DNA of 26,801 nt from Gammaproteobacteria bacterium (GTDB taxonomy: Bacteria > Pseudomonadota > Gammaproteobacteria > UBA7966): NCBI GenBank assembly GCA_003485715.1, contig DNIF01000168.1, positions 1-26,801 on the forward strand, written 5' to 3'. The notes beneath the pieces are model-generated. The model saw only the letters and a program-made list of their open reading frames with translations. It was not told where the DNA came from and made no database searches. Both the position numbers and the translations under genes were made by a program. Below are positions 1-7,983 of the stretch, in pieces (the stretch's first letter is position 1; every line of letters begins with the position of its first letter).

Positions 1-1160
1 TCATCTTCGGCATCCTGAAGGCCCAGGCCCGCAAGGGCGAGGACATCTCCGGTGACGGCGTCCTCGAACTGCTGCAGGACGGCTTCGGCTTCCTGCGCTC
101 CGCCGATTCGAGCTATCTGGCCGGCCCGGACGACATCTACGTCAGTCCGAGCCAGATCCGGCGCTTCAATCTGCGGACCGGCGATACCCTGAGCGGCAAG
201 ATTCGCCCGCCGAAGGAGGGTGAACGCTACTTCGCCCTCACCAAGGTCGGGCAGATCAACTACGAGTCTCCCGAGGCGACCCGCAACAAGGTCCTGTTCG
301 AGAATCTCACCCCGCTGTTCGCCAAGGAGCGCCTGAAGCTCGAGCAGGGCAACGGCACGACCGAAGACCTGACACCGCGTGTCATCGATCTGGTCGCCCC
401 CATCGGCAAGGGTCAGCGCGCACTGATCGTCTCGCCGCCGAAGGCCGGCAAGACCATGCTCCTGCAGGCGGTGGCGCAGTCCATCGCGCAGAACCGCCCG
501 GAGTGCTACCTCATCGTGCTGCTCATCGACGAGCGCCCGGAGGAGGTGACGGAGATGGAGCGCTCGGTCCGGGGCGAGGTGGTCTCATCCACCTTCGATG
601 AGCCCGCCGCGCGTCATGTGCAGGTGGCCGAGATGGTCATCGAAAAGGCCAAGCGGCTGGTAGAACACAAACGTGATGTCGTCATCCTGCTCGACTCCGT
701 CACCCGCCTGGCGCGGGCCTACAACACGGTGGTGCCCTCCTCCGGCAAGGTGCTGACGGGCGGTGTGGATGCCAACGCGCTGCAGCGTCCCAAGCGCTTC
801 TTCGGTGCGGCGCGCAACATCGAGGAAGGCGGCAGCCTCACCATCGTGGCCACCGCGCTCATCGACACCGGCTCGCGCATGGACGAGGTCATCTACGAGG
901 AATTCAAGGGCACCGGCAACTGCGAGATCCACCTGGATCGCAAGATCGCCGAGAAGCGCATCTACCCGGCCATCAACATCAACCGCTCGGGCACCCGGCG
1001 CGAGGACCTCCTCATGCCGAACGACGAACTGCAGAAGATGTGGATCCTGCGCAAGCTCCTGCATCCGATGGATGAACTGGCCGCGAGCGAATTCCTGCTC
1101 GAGCGCCTCAAGGTCACGAAGAACAACGCTGAATTCTTCGACTCGATGAAGCGGCAGTAG
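1..1160 (+). CDS. rho: Transcription termination factor Rho (5' end missing)
   Basis: Hexameric RNA-dependent ATPase that ends transcription of untranslated RNA in the cytoplasm. The reading frame is open from base 3 to the stop at 1158-1160, giving 385 residues. E. coli Rho has 419, so roughly the first 30-35 are outside the window. In order one sees the cold-shock-like RNA-binding domain ([12 protein letters not shown] and [12 protein letters not shown]), the Walker A loop PPKAGKT near base 440, the Walker B strand [17 protein letters not shown], the Q-loop [15 protein letters not shown] and the R-loop GTGNCE. All are intact, so the protein should be active. An internal ATG at 456 is not the start, because the homology continues upstream without a break. 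The gene is convergent with sat, and a strong inverted repeat lies between them. Confidence 0.97.
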   Translation, partial: IFGILKAQARKGEDISGDGVLELLQDGFGFLRSADSSYLAGPDDIYVSPSQIRRFNLRTGDTLSGKIRPPKEGERYFALTKVGQINYESPEATRNKVLFENLTPLFAKERLKLEQGNGTTEDLTPRVIDLVAPIGKGQRALIVSPPKAGKTMLLQAVAQSIAQNRPECYLIVLLIDERPEEVTEMERSVRGEVVSSTFDEPAARHVQVAEMVIEKAKRLVEHKRDVVILLDSVTRLARAYNTVVPSSGKVLTGGVDANALQRPKRFFGAARNIEEGGSLTIVATALIDTGSRMDEVIYEEFKGTGNCEIHLDRKIAEKRIYPAININRSGTRREDLLMPNDELQKMWILRKLLHPMDELAASEFLLERLKVTKNNAEFFDSMKRQ

Positions 1161-1184
1161 CCCGCGACGGCGTGATGACGCAGG

Positions 1185-1234
1185 ATTCCCGCCTGCGTGG
1201 GAATGACGATGAACCGTCATCCTCACGCAGGCGG
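1185..1234. repeat. Inverted-repeat element after rho (possible bidirectional hairpin)
   Basis: Arms of 20 bases at 1189-1208 and 1215-1234 are reverse complements with two mismatches, around a 6-base loop. The left arm also contains its own small palindrome (ATTCCCGC at 1185-1192, GTGGGAAT at 1197-1204, loop CTGC). The core resembles the short dispersed 'ATTCCCGC...GGGAAT' repeats common in intergenic DNA of many proteobacteria, whose spurious translation reads 'HSHAGGNP'. It sits between the convergent rho and sat genes. No T-run follows on either strand, so a Rho-independent terminator is not proven. An RNA-protecting or transcript-separating hairpin is plausible. Confidence 0.75.
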
Positions 1235-1275
1235 CCCAACGTGGCACGAGCCGCTCGTGGCGACTCCCAGCCCCC

Positions 1276-2463
1276 TCAACCAGCCGCCTGGTAGTGACGC
1301 ATCAGGATCTCGGCGACCTCGGGGCGCGCAAACTCGATCGGTAGCGGCTCGCCACGGGCGAGCATCTCGCGCACCTTGGTGCCGGACAGCAGCACGAAGT
1401 CCTCATTCGAGTGATCGGGCGCGTCACGCATCATCACGACACGGCCCAGCCGCTTCGACCACGCCGTGTGATCGGCACGGAAGATCTCGATGGCGAGTGC
1501 ATGCGGCGGCACCTCCTCATCGAAGATGGTCTGCGCATCGAAGGGGCCGTAGTAGCTGCCCACCCCCGCGTGGTCACGACCGACGATGAAATGCGTGCAA
1601 CCGGCGTTCTGGCGGAAGATCGCATGCAGCACCGCCTCGCGTGGCCCTGCATAGAGCATGTCGAAGCCATAGCCGCTCACGACCACCCGATCCGGCGGGA
1701 AGTAGAGTTCCACCATGCGCCGGATGGCCGCATCGCGTACCGGGGCCGGGACATCACCCGGCTTCAGCCGACCGAGCAGCATGTGAATGAGCAGGCCGTC
1801 CGCATCGAGGCGCTCGAGCGCCATCTTGCACAGCTCTTCGTGCGCCCGGTGCATGGGATTGCGCGTCTGGAAGGCCACTGTGCGCCGCCAGCCACGCTCG
1901 GCAATGGCCTCGCGCAACTGCATGGCGGTGCGGAAGGTGTCGGGGAATTCCGACTCGAAGTAGCTGAAGTTGAGCACTTCGATCGGACCCGAGATCAGCG
2001 TGCGACCCTGAGCGAGCAGCGTGGCCACACCCGGGTGATCCAGATCGGTGGTGCGGAACACCCGCTCCATGATGAGGCGCAGGTCTTCGTCCGTGAGTAC
2101 CTCGACCCGCTCGACGGTCTGCACCGCAAGAATTGGCTCACCCGGCAGGTTCGGATCGGTGAGCGCGATGCGTTCACCGGGCGCGATCCCGTCGGCAGCG
2201 GGTAGCAGATTCAGCACCGGCACCGGCCAGAAGACATCGCCCTCGGTCCGCATCTCGCGCGCGACGCGCAAGGCATCAGCCCGGCTCATGTATCCAGTCA
2301 GCGGCGTGAAATATCCGGCCGCCAGCATCACGGCGTTGGCCGCGCTGGCCGAGGAGATCAGGATCGGACGCAGCGAGCGTGCCTCGGCCAGCAGATCTCC
2401 ATGGCGGGCGGCGTCGACAAGCAGGGGCCGGAGCGTGGTGGCACCGTGGGGGGGTAACGACAT
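1276..2463 (-). CDS. sat: Sulfate adenylyltransferase (ATP sulfurylase), homo-oligomeric type
   Basis: Catalyses ATP + sulfate = APS + pyrophosphate. It runs forward in sulfate activation and in reverse in sulfur oxidisers that make ATP from APS. The protein is 395 residues from the ATG at 2463; a longer frame opens at 2520, but its extra 19 residues are Arg/Pro-rich and not family-like. Residues about 1-160 form the PUA-like N-terminal domain. The catalytic domain holds QTRNPMHRAH (199-208), GRDHAGVGSYYG (295-306) and LLSGTKVREML (358-368), the classic nucleotide and sulfate binding motifs. The region between HTAWSKR and VVMMRDAPDHS is short and lacks the Cys pair plus Cys/His that many bacterial Sat proteins use for zinc. 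The gene stands alone: no aprAB, cysC or cysH lies nearby, so assimilatory or dissimilatory use cannot be decided here. Confidence 0.95.
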   Translation of the reverse strand: MSLPPHGATTLRPLLVDAARHGDLLAEARSLRPILISSASAANAVMLAAGYFTPLTGYMSRADALRVAREMRTEGDVFWPVPVLNLLPAADGIAPGERIALTDPNLPGEPILAVQTVERVEVLTDEDLRLIMERVFRTTDLDHPGVATLLAQGRTLISGPIEVLNFSYFESEFPDTFRTAMQLREAIAERGWRRTVAFQTRNPMHRAHEELCKMALERLDADGLLIHMLLGRLKPGDVPAPVRDAAIRRMVELYFPPDRVVVSGYGFDMLYAGPREAVLHAIFRQNAGCTHFIVGRDHAGVGSYYGPFDAQTIFDEEVPPHALAIEIFRADHTAWSKRLGRVVMMRDAPDHSNEDFVLLSGTKVREMLARGEPLPIEFARPEVAEILMRHYQAAG

Positions 2464-2617
2464 GAGCGGATCTCTTTGGGGAGGTGTCAGGGGACGACGG
2501 TATCGGGGCAGGCCGGCCATGCTGTGCGGCCGGGTCCCAGCATGGGCGCTGGATTCTATGGCAAGTGGGCGCGGCGCAGCAGATGGCCGTCGCGCCCGGC
2601 CGACCCGCTACGAACGG

Positions 2618-3184
2618 CTACTCCGGGCGCCGGAACATGCGTGGCGGAGAGCTGCGATCGAGGATGTCACCCATGTGAAAGCGCTCGACACCCTCCCGGC
2701 AGTCCTCGAAGAAAAGACTCAGCGTCTGCCGCACGGTCCCGAAAGCGAGTGTTTCCCAAGGGATTGCATCCTCGCGGAACAGCGCCACTTCCAGCGACTC
2801 AGCGCCCGGAGAGAAATCGAGGTCCAGCAGCCGGGCGCGAAACATCAGGTAGACCTGGTTCACGGCGGGCAGGTTGATGAGGGTATGCAGACCGAGGATC
2901 TCCACACGCGCGTTGGCCTCCTCGTGGGTCTCGCGCATGGCCGCCTCGATGGCGGTCTCGTCGTTTTCCATGAAACCCGCAGGGAGTGTCCACAATCCGC
3001 GGCGAGGCGTGATGGCGCGCCGGCACAGAAGGACCTGATCATTCCAGACGGGGATGCAGCCTGCGACGATCTTCGGATTCTCGTAGTGCACGATCGAGCA
3101 GACGGTGCAGACATAGCGCAGACGCTCATCACCCGGCGGCACGCGCTGCTCGATGAGCCCGGCACACTGGCTGCAATACCTCAT
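2618..3184 (-). CDS. Nudix hydrolase with N-terminal zinc ribbon
   Basis: A 188-residue cytoplasmic Nudix pyrophosphohydrolase acting on an unidentified nucleoside-diphosphate-linked substrate. The ATG at 3184 starts exactly before the zinc ribbon, whose cysteines are at 4, 7, 26 and 29 (CSQC ... CTVC). The Nudix box begins at G70: G-x5-E76-x7-R84-E85-x2-E88-E89, so the metal-binding glutamates are present. The usual Gly after EE is replaced by Asn (EEANA). The upstream, longer frame (to 3418) overlaps tesA and is Arg/Pro-rich, so it is rejected. It lies 76 bp downstream of tesA on the same strand and may be co-transcribed. The domain layout resembles small zinc-ribbon Nudix proteins related to NudC, but it is much shorter than NudC and substrate specificity cannot be read from the sequence. 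Confidence 0.9.
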   Translation of the reverse strand: MRYCSQCAGLIEQRVPPGDERLRYVCTVCSIVHYENPKIVAGCIPVWNDQVLLCRRAITPRRGLWTLPAGFMENDETAIEAAMRETHEEANARVEILGLHTLINLPAVNQVYLMFRARLLDLDFSPGAESLEVALFREDAIPWETLAFGTVRQTLSLFFEDCREGVERFHMGDILDRSSPPRMFRRPE

Positions 3185-3260
3185 GCGTCGGCCCCGACAG
3201 CCCAGACACACCACGGCCGCAAGCCCATGACCACGCCGCGGCCGACCAGAGCCTGACGCC

Positions 3261-3959
3261 TCACGGTGCTGCACCGGCAGCCGGTGCCGCCTCAGCCGGC
3301 GCATCCGCAGTCGGCATCGGCTCGGCCGCACAGGCGGACCAGGCACGCCACCGGCAGAGACCGGGCCAGAGCGCCTCGAGGATGACCCCCTGGGCGGCGG
3401 CATTCGGATGCAGACCATCCTCCTGCAGATAGCGCGGCTCGACCGCCACCGTCTGCCACGGGAAATCCAGACAGGGCACCCCCGTGGTGGCGCAGATCTG
3501 CCGTTGCATGCCTTCGAAGGCGTTGATGTAGGCCTCGCCGTAGTTGGGCGGCAGCCGCACCGGGATGAGGGCAGCGGCGGCCCCGGCCTTGCGCACGGCT
3601 TCGATCATCGCCTCGAGGTTCTTCTGGGTCACCGCGGGCGCGATGCCGCGCAGGCCGTCATTGCCGCCCAGGAAGATGACCACCGCCGCGGGCGTGTGTG
3701 TCGCCAGCAGAGCGGGCAGACGGGAGACTCCCCCGACCGTGGTATCTCCGGAGATGCTCGCGTTGACGACGCGAGCACCGTCGTCCCCGCCCGCCATCCG
3801 CTCCGCGAGACGCGCCACCCAGCCATCCTCCTGCGGCATGCCGTAGGCTGCGCTGAGTGAATCCCCAATCACCAGGGTGGTCGATCCGTCGGCCAGCGCT
3901 GGCCCCGCCAACGCGCCGGCGCCCACCATCCACAGCACCATCAGGCCCATGCGCATCAT
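3261..3959 (-). CDS. tesA: Exported SGNH-fold esterase / TesA-like lysophospholipase
   Basis: Multifunctional serine esterase of the TesA (thioesterase I / protease I / lysophospholipase L1) family, expected in the periplasm. The 232-residue product starts at the ATG at 3959, which has a good ribosome site (AGGTGG at 3972-3967, 7 nt before it). An earlier ATG at 3986 lacks this and would spoil the signal peptide. Residues 1-23 form a signal peptide (MMRMGLMVLW..., likely cut after PALA). The SGNH blocks are GDSLS with nucleophile Ser34, GGND with Asn100 (98-101), and DGLHPN with Asp181 and His184. The C-terminus ends in an Ala/Pro-rich tail (about 212-232) longer than in E. coli TesA. It is divergent from ybbA with only 40 bp between the two start codons, an arrangement also found in E. 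coli. Confidence 0.93.
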   Translation of the reverse strand: MMRMGLMVLWMVGAGALAGPALADGSTTLVIGDSLSAAYGMPQEDGWVARLAERMAGGDDGARVVNASISGDTTVGGVSRLPALLATHTPAAVVIFLGGNDGLRGIAPAVTQKNLEAMIEAVRKAGAAAALIPVRLPPNYGEAYINAFEGMQRQICATTGVPCLDFPWQTVAVEPRYLQEDGLHPNAAAQGVILEALWPGLCRWRAWSACAAEPMPTADAPAEAAPAAGAAP

Positions 3960-3999
3960 GAGAAATCCACCTGCAAGTGAAGCCACCGATCAGGCCGCG

Positions 4000-4734
4000 A
4001 TGATACGCGCCGAGGGCCTGACCCGGCAGGTCGCGCTGCCCTCGGGGCCGCTCACGCTGCTCGCGGATGTGAGCCTGTGTGTGGCACGCGGCGAGTCGGT
4101 GGCCATCGTCGGGGCCTCGGGTTCCGGCAAGTCCACTTTGCTCGCCCTGCTGGCCGGCCTCGACCTGCCGGATGCCGGACGCATCTTCATCGACGGTCAG
4201 GAGCTCACGGGGCTCGACGAGGATGGACGGGCGCGATTGCGCGCCGGGCGGGTCGGCTTCATGTTCCAGGCCTTCCACCTGCTGCCGGCCCTCACGGCAC
4301 TCGAGAACGTGATGCTGCCGCTGGAGCTTGCGGGCCACGGTCGCGCAGCACTCGGTCTGGCACACGCAGCACTGGCAGAGGTGGGACTGGCGACGCGGGC
4401 TGGCCACTACCCCGCCCAGCTCTCGGGTGGTGAACAGGGTCGCGTTGCCCTCGCCCGCGCCCATGCCGGCCGCCCGGGCCTGCTCTTCGCCGACGAGCCC
4501 ACCGGCAATCTCGACCGCCGCACGGCCACTCAGGTGGCCGAGCTGATGTTTCGCCTGAACCGAGAGCACGCCACCACCCTGGTGCTCGTCACCCACGACG
4601 AGGCACTCGCCGCGCGCTGCGCCCGGCGTCTGCGCATGCAGGACGGGCGGCTGAGCGAGGATGCGGACAGCGACTCCGCCGCTGCCCCAGCCCCCACAGC
4701 AGGTCCGAACCCAATCACGGAGTCAGGCGTGTGA
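4000..4734 (+). CDS. ybbA: ABC transporter ATP-binding protein YbbA
   Basis: ATPase subunit of the YbbA-YbbP ABC system, a MacB/LolD-type (type VII) family usually encoded beside tesA. It powers an inner-membrane permease that is thought to act on lipids or hydrophobic compounds. From the ATG at 4000 the protein has 244 residues. Walker A is GASGSGKST (38-46), followed by the Q-loop at VGFMFQ, the signature [10 protein letters not shown] (141-150), Walker B LLFADEP (161-167) and the H-loop His199. The signature has Gly where most relatives have Gln (GEQQRVA). The start is uncertain: an ATG at 3958 in the same frame would add 14 residues, but it overlaps the tesA start and has no ribosome site. 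The stop overlaps the permease start in GTGA (4731-4734), so the two are translationally coupled. The C-terminal 20 residues are Ala/Pro-rich. Confidence 0.93.
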   Translation: MIRAEGLTRQVALPSGPLTLLADVSLCVARGESVAIVGASGSGKSTLLALLAGLDLPDAGRIFIDGQELTGLDEDGRARLRAGRVGFMFQAFHLLPALTALENVMLPLELAGHGRAALGLAHAALAEVGLATRAGHYPAQLSGGEQGRVALARAHAGRPGLLFADEPTGNLDRRTATQVAELMFRLNREHATTLVLVTHDEALAARCARRLRMQDGRLSEDADSDSAAAPAPTAGPNPITESGV

Positions 4735-7274
4735 GCTGGACGGCCCTCTGGAACCTGGCCTGGCGCCGCCTGTGGTGGCAGATCCGCGCCGGTGAGTACC
4801 GCCTGCTGCTGGTCGCTCTGGTGCTCGCCACCGCAAGTACGACCGGCGTCGAGCGCCTCGCACGCCGGGTGACCGGAGTCATCGAAAGCCAGGCCCGGAC
4901 GCTGGTCGGTGCCGACCTCGCGCTGCGCGCCACCGAGCCCATTCGGCAGGTGCACATCGACACGGCACAAGGGCACGGGCTCGCCACGGCCCTGACCGCG
5001 CAGATGCGCACCATGCTCGCGCATGACGGGCGCTTCGTGCTCACCGATCTCAAGGCCGTAGCGTCCACCTGGCCCCTGCGCGGACAGGTGCAGCTCCAAC
5101 CCCGATCGCCGCCGGCTGCCGCAAGCGCAGCCTCGTCGGATGCTGCCGCCACGGGCAGCGATGCGCTGAACCGCGCACCGCGCCCGGGAGAGGTGTGGCT
5201 GGACCCGGCGCTCGTGGAACGTCTCGGGGTTGCTCCGGGCGAGCGGGTGCGGATCGGGCGCCAGGATTTCCTGCTGGCCGGCCTCATCGTGCAGGAGCCG
5301 GATCGCGGCAGTGACTTCCTCGGTCTCGCCCCGCGCGCGCTCATCGCCTGGGATGACCTCGCGGCGACCGGTCTCATCGCTCCTGGCTCACGCGTCCAGT
5401 ACCGTCTGCTGGTGGCGGGCCGGCCGCAGGCGGTGGCCGCCTGGGGGGCCGCGACCACGACCGACCTGACCCCGCATGAGCGTTTCATCGACATCGAGGA
5501 CGAGCAGGGCGGGGTGCGCGAGACGGTGGAGCGGGCGCGGCGCTTCCTGACCCTGGCAAGCCTCACCGTGGTGCTGGTGAGCGGCGTGGCCGTGGCCCTG
5601 GCGGCCGAGCGACTCGCCCGACGGCAGCGCCTTCACATCGCCTTGCTGCGTGCCTGGGGTGCAGATCTGCGCACCACCGCCACCCTGGTCGGCCTCGAGG
5701 CGGCGTGGCTCGGCGCATTTGCGGCGACGCTCGGCGTGCTACTGGGCAGCGCGGTGGAGCAGATCATCGCGTGGTCACTCGCCGGTGCGGCTTTGGGGGG
5801 CGCACCCCTGCCGCTCACGAGCGGCGCTGCCCGCGGCTTTGCCGTGGCCTTGCTTACACTGCTCGCCTTCGCCGGCCCACCGCTGCTGGCGCTGGCCCGC
5901 GAGCCACCGATCCGGGTGCTGCGACCGGGGCGCACGCACGCTGGTCTCTCCGTTCATCTCCCACTGGCTGCCCTCGGCCTCGCCCTGGTCCTGCTGCCCT
6001 GGGAGCCGGCTGCGCGGGAGATCTCGGGCTGGCTGCTCGCGGGCCTCACCGGTCTGGTCCTGGCGCAGGCGGTGGTCGGTTTCACCTTCGTGCATCTGGC
6101 CGGGCGTCTGCGCGTAGCGGCTGCCGGGCCGCTGCGGCAAGGCCTGGCGAGTCTCGCCCGCCGCCGCGGTCAGGCCGTCCTGCAGATGGTGGCCGTGGCC
6201 AGCGGGCTCTGCCTCCTGCTGGTGCTCACCCTCGTGCAGGGCGAACTCATGGCCGGTTGGGGGCAACGACTCGCGGCCGGCACACCGAACCATTTCCTCA
6301 TCAACATCCTGCCGGAGGAGGCAGCGGCCGTACGCGAGCAGTTGCTGACAGCGGGAGTGGCCGAGGTCGAGCTCCATCCGATGATCCGCGGCCGCCTCAC
6401 CGAAATCGATGGCCGCCCGCTGGTGGCGGAGCAGTTACCCACGGGGCGTGGCCGGCGTCTGGCCGAGCGGGAGTTCAATCTCTCCATCGCCACACATCTG
6501 CAGCGCGACAACCGTGTCGTGGCCGGGCAGTTCTGGCCCCCCACCGGGGCGCAACCGGAGCAGTTCTCGGTTGCGCGCGACGTGGCCGAGGCCATCGGCT
6601 ACGGCCTCGGAGATCGCCTCCGTTTCAGCGTTGCCGGCGCGCCCGTGGAGGCGACCGTCACCAGCCTGCGTGAAGTCCAGTGGGACTCCTTCAACGTGAA
6701 CTTCTTCGTGGTAGCGCCGCCCGGCCTGATTGAAGGCCTGCCCCACACCTTCGTCACCAGCTTCCATCTGCCGCCGGGCGATGGGCAGGGCCTGCTGCGG
6801 CGTCTGGTCGAGGCGCACCCGAGCGTCACCGTGATCGACATCCGGGCGCAGCTCGCCGTGCTCCAGGGCCTCATCGATCGCGCCGCGCAGGGCCTGTCCG
6901 GCGTGTTCGCGCTGAGTCTCGTCGCCGCCGCCCTGGTCCTGTTCGCGGCCCTGGCCGGCAGTCACGATGAGCGCCGACGCGAGGCGGCCCTGCTGCTCGC
7001 ACTCGGGGCCTCACGCGCACGCCTGACGGCGAGCCTCGCGGCCGAGTTCGCCACCCTCGGGCTTCTATCCGGCCTCATCGCCGCCTGTGCGGCGGCAGTC
7101 ATCGGTGTCGTGCTCGCGAGCGAGGTCTTCGGCCTCACCTATCTCCCGGGACCGGGGCTATTCCTGCTGGGGCCATTGCTCGGCGTGGCCGGCGTGCTGG
7201 CCATCGGCCTCGCCGGCACCCGTGACGTGGTCCACACCCCGCCGGCGCGGATCCTGGCCGCGGAGGCGGGCTGA
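4731..7274 (+). CDS. ybbP: Large FtsX-type ABC permease YbbP
   Basis: Inner-membrane permease partner of YbbA, 847 residues against about 804 for E. coli YbbP. Start is GTG at 4731, overlapping the ybbA stop. There is one N-terminal membrane helix (about 22-36), then a long extracytoplasmic domain to about residue 270. A block of helices begins at FLTLASLTVVLVSGVAVALA and carries the FtsX-like cytoplasmic motif in which an RLARRQRLHIALLRAWGA stretch follows the first helix. A middle pair of helices (about 400-450) and a second periplasmic domain lead to a final FtsX domain beginning near 715 (LSGVFALSLVAAALVLFAALAG) with the partner motif RREAALLLALGASRARL. This is the duplicated 10-helix layout of the family. 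Substrate is unknown. Link to TesA is by gene position only. Confidence 0.93.
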   Translation: MSWTALWNLAWRRLWWQIRAGEYRLLLVALVLATASTTGVERLARRVTGVIESQARTLVGADLALRATEPIRQVHIDTAQGHGLATALTAQMRTMLAHDGRFVLTDLKAVASTWPLRGQVQLQPRSPPAAASAASSDAAATGSDALNRAPRPGEVWLDPALVERLGVAPGERVRIGRQDFLLAGLIVQEPDRGSDFLGLAPRALIAWDDLAATGLIAPGSRVQYRLLVAGRPQAVAAWGAATTTDLTPHERFIDIEDEQGGVRETVERARRFLTLASLTVVLVSGVAVALAAERLARRQRLHIALLRAWGADLRTTATLVGLEAAWLGAFAATLGVLLGSAVEQIIAWSLAGAALGGAPLPLTSGAARGFAVALLTLLAFAGPPLLALAREPPIRVLRPGRTHAGLSVHLPLAALGLALVLLPWEPAAREISGWLLAGLTGLVLAQAVVGFTFVHLAGRLRVAAAGPLRQGLASLARRRGQAVLQMVAVASGLCLLLVLTLVQGELMAGWGQRLAAGTPNHFLINILPEEAAAVREQLLTAGVAEVELHPMIRGRLTEIDGRPLVAEQLPTGRGRRLAEREFNLSIATHLQRDNRVVAGQFWPPTGAQPEQFSVARDVAEAIGYGLGDRLRFSVAGAPVEATVTSLREVQWDSFNVNFFVVAPPGLIEGLPHTFVTSFHLPPGDGQGLLRRLVEAHPSVTVIDIRAQLAVLQGLIDRAAQGLSGVFALSLVAAALVLFAALAGSHDERRREAALLLALGASRARLTASLAAEFATLGLLSGLIAACAAAVIGVVLASEVFGLTYLPGPGLFLLGPLLGVAGVLAIGLAGTRDVVHTPPARILAAEAG

Positions 7275-7276
7275 GT

Positions 7277-7317
7277 CTCGCGTGGACCCGCAGATTGCGG
7301 ACCAGGAGGCACGCGAG
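7277..7317. repeat. Nested inverted repeat between ybbP and the exosortase gene
   Basis: An outer perfect 8-base inverted repeat (CTCGCGTG at 7277-7284, CACGCGAG at 7310-7317) encloses an inner hairpin (CCGCA 7288-7292, loop GAT, TGCGG 7296-7300). It starts three bases after the ybbP stop. There is no T-run, so it is not a standard terminator. It could be an RNA-processing or attenuation structure, or chance in GC-rich DNA. The rest of the 178-bp gap shows no gene. Confidence 0.4.
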
Positions 7318-7452
7318 CCGCAGCCAGGCGCGGTGCTTCTGCTAGCCTTGCGCCGTCCGCCCCTGCCCGACCCGCCGGCCTCCATCCCCCCGGTCGACCG
7401 CCGGGCGGGCCACACCCAAGGCCCCGACCTCACGCCCGCCCGCGACCAGCCC

Positions 7453-7983
7453 ATGACCCAGACCCTGACCGCCCCCGGCCGCCACCCGGCCATGTTTCTG
7501 CTGCTCTTTGCCCTCTTCTACGGGGCCTTCTACGGCGCGTACTTCGCCGTGCCGGATCGACTGCTGGTCAACGAGGTCTATGAGCCCACCCTGGTGGCAC
7601 CCTCCGGCCTGCTGGTGAATCTCATCTCCGCGTCCGAGCAGGCCACCTGGGCGGACAACCGCCTGCAATCGCGCCGGGCCATCCTGGACGTGGTGCGGGG
7701 CTGTGACGGCATCGGGCTGCTGCTGCTGCTGACGGCCGCCGTACTCGCCTTCCCCGCCCCCTGGCGCCTGAAGCTTGCGGGGGTCGTCGGTGGCTGGCTG
7801 CTGATGTACCTGCTCAATCTGGCGCGCATCGTCGGGCTGTACTTCGTGGTCGCCTATCAGGGGCAGTGGTTCATCCCCCTGCACACGCTGCTCATCCCGG
7901 GCGCGCTGGTGCTGCTCGGTGGGCTCTACTTCCACCTGTGGACGGCCTGGGTCGTGGGGCAGGGGTCACACGAACGTGCCTGA
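7453..7983 (+). CDS. xrtH: Exosortase H-like transpeptidase (XrtH family)
   Basis: Multi-pass inner-membrane cysteine protease/transpeptidase of the exosortase family, which removes C-terminal sorting tails (the H type is paired with IPTLxxWG-CTERM tails). The protein has 176 residues, typical for this short subfamily. The predicted exosortase triad is visible: Cys84 in VRGCDGIG, Arg125 in LNLARIVGLY, and His144 in IPLHTLLIP. At least four hydrophobic helices are seen (about 15-33, 87-101, 107-133, 143-166). ATG at 7453 was chosen because it leaves a short cytoplasmic N-terminus; ATG at 7492 (before FLLLFALFY) is an alternative, and neither has a clear ribosome site. The next gene overlaps its 3' end. 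Family assignment is confident; the H subtype rests on recalled sequence resemblance and on the partner gene. Confidence 0.85.
   Translation: MTQTLTAPGRHPAMFLLLFALFYGAFYGAYFAVPDRLLVNEVYEPTLVAPSGLLVNLISASEQATWADNRLQSRRAILDVVRGCDGIGLLLLLTAAVLAFPAPWRLKLAGVVGGWLLMYLLNLARIVGLYFVVAYQGQWFIPLHTLLIPGALVLLGGLYFHLWTAWVVGQGSHERA

Noticed and set aside
585..1247. A 220-codon minus-strand frame opposite rho containing HSHAGGNP
   Set aside because: It is antisense to rho, and its N-terminal part is the spurious translation of the inverted-repeat element at 1185-1234.
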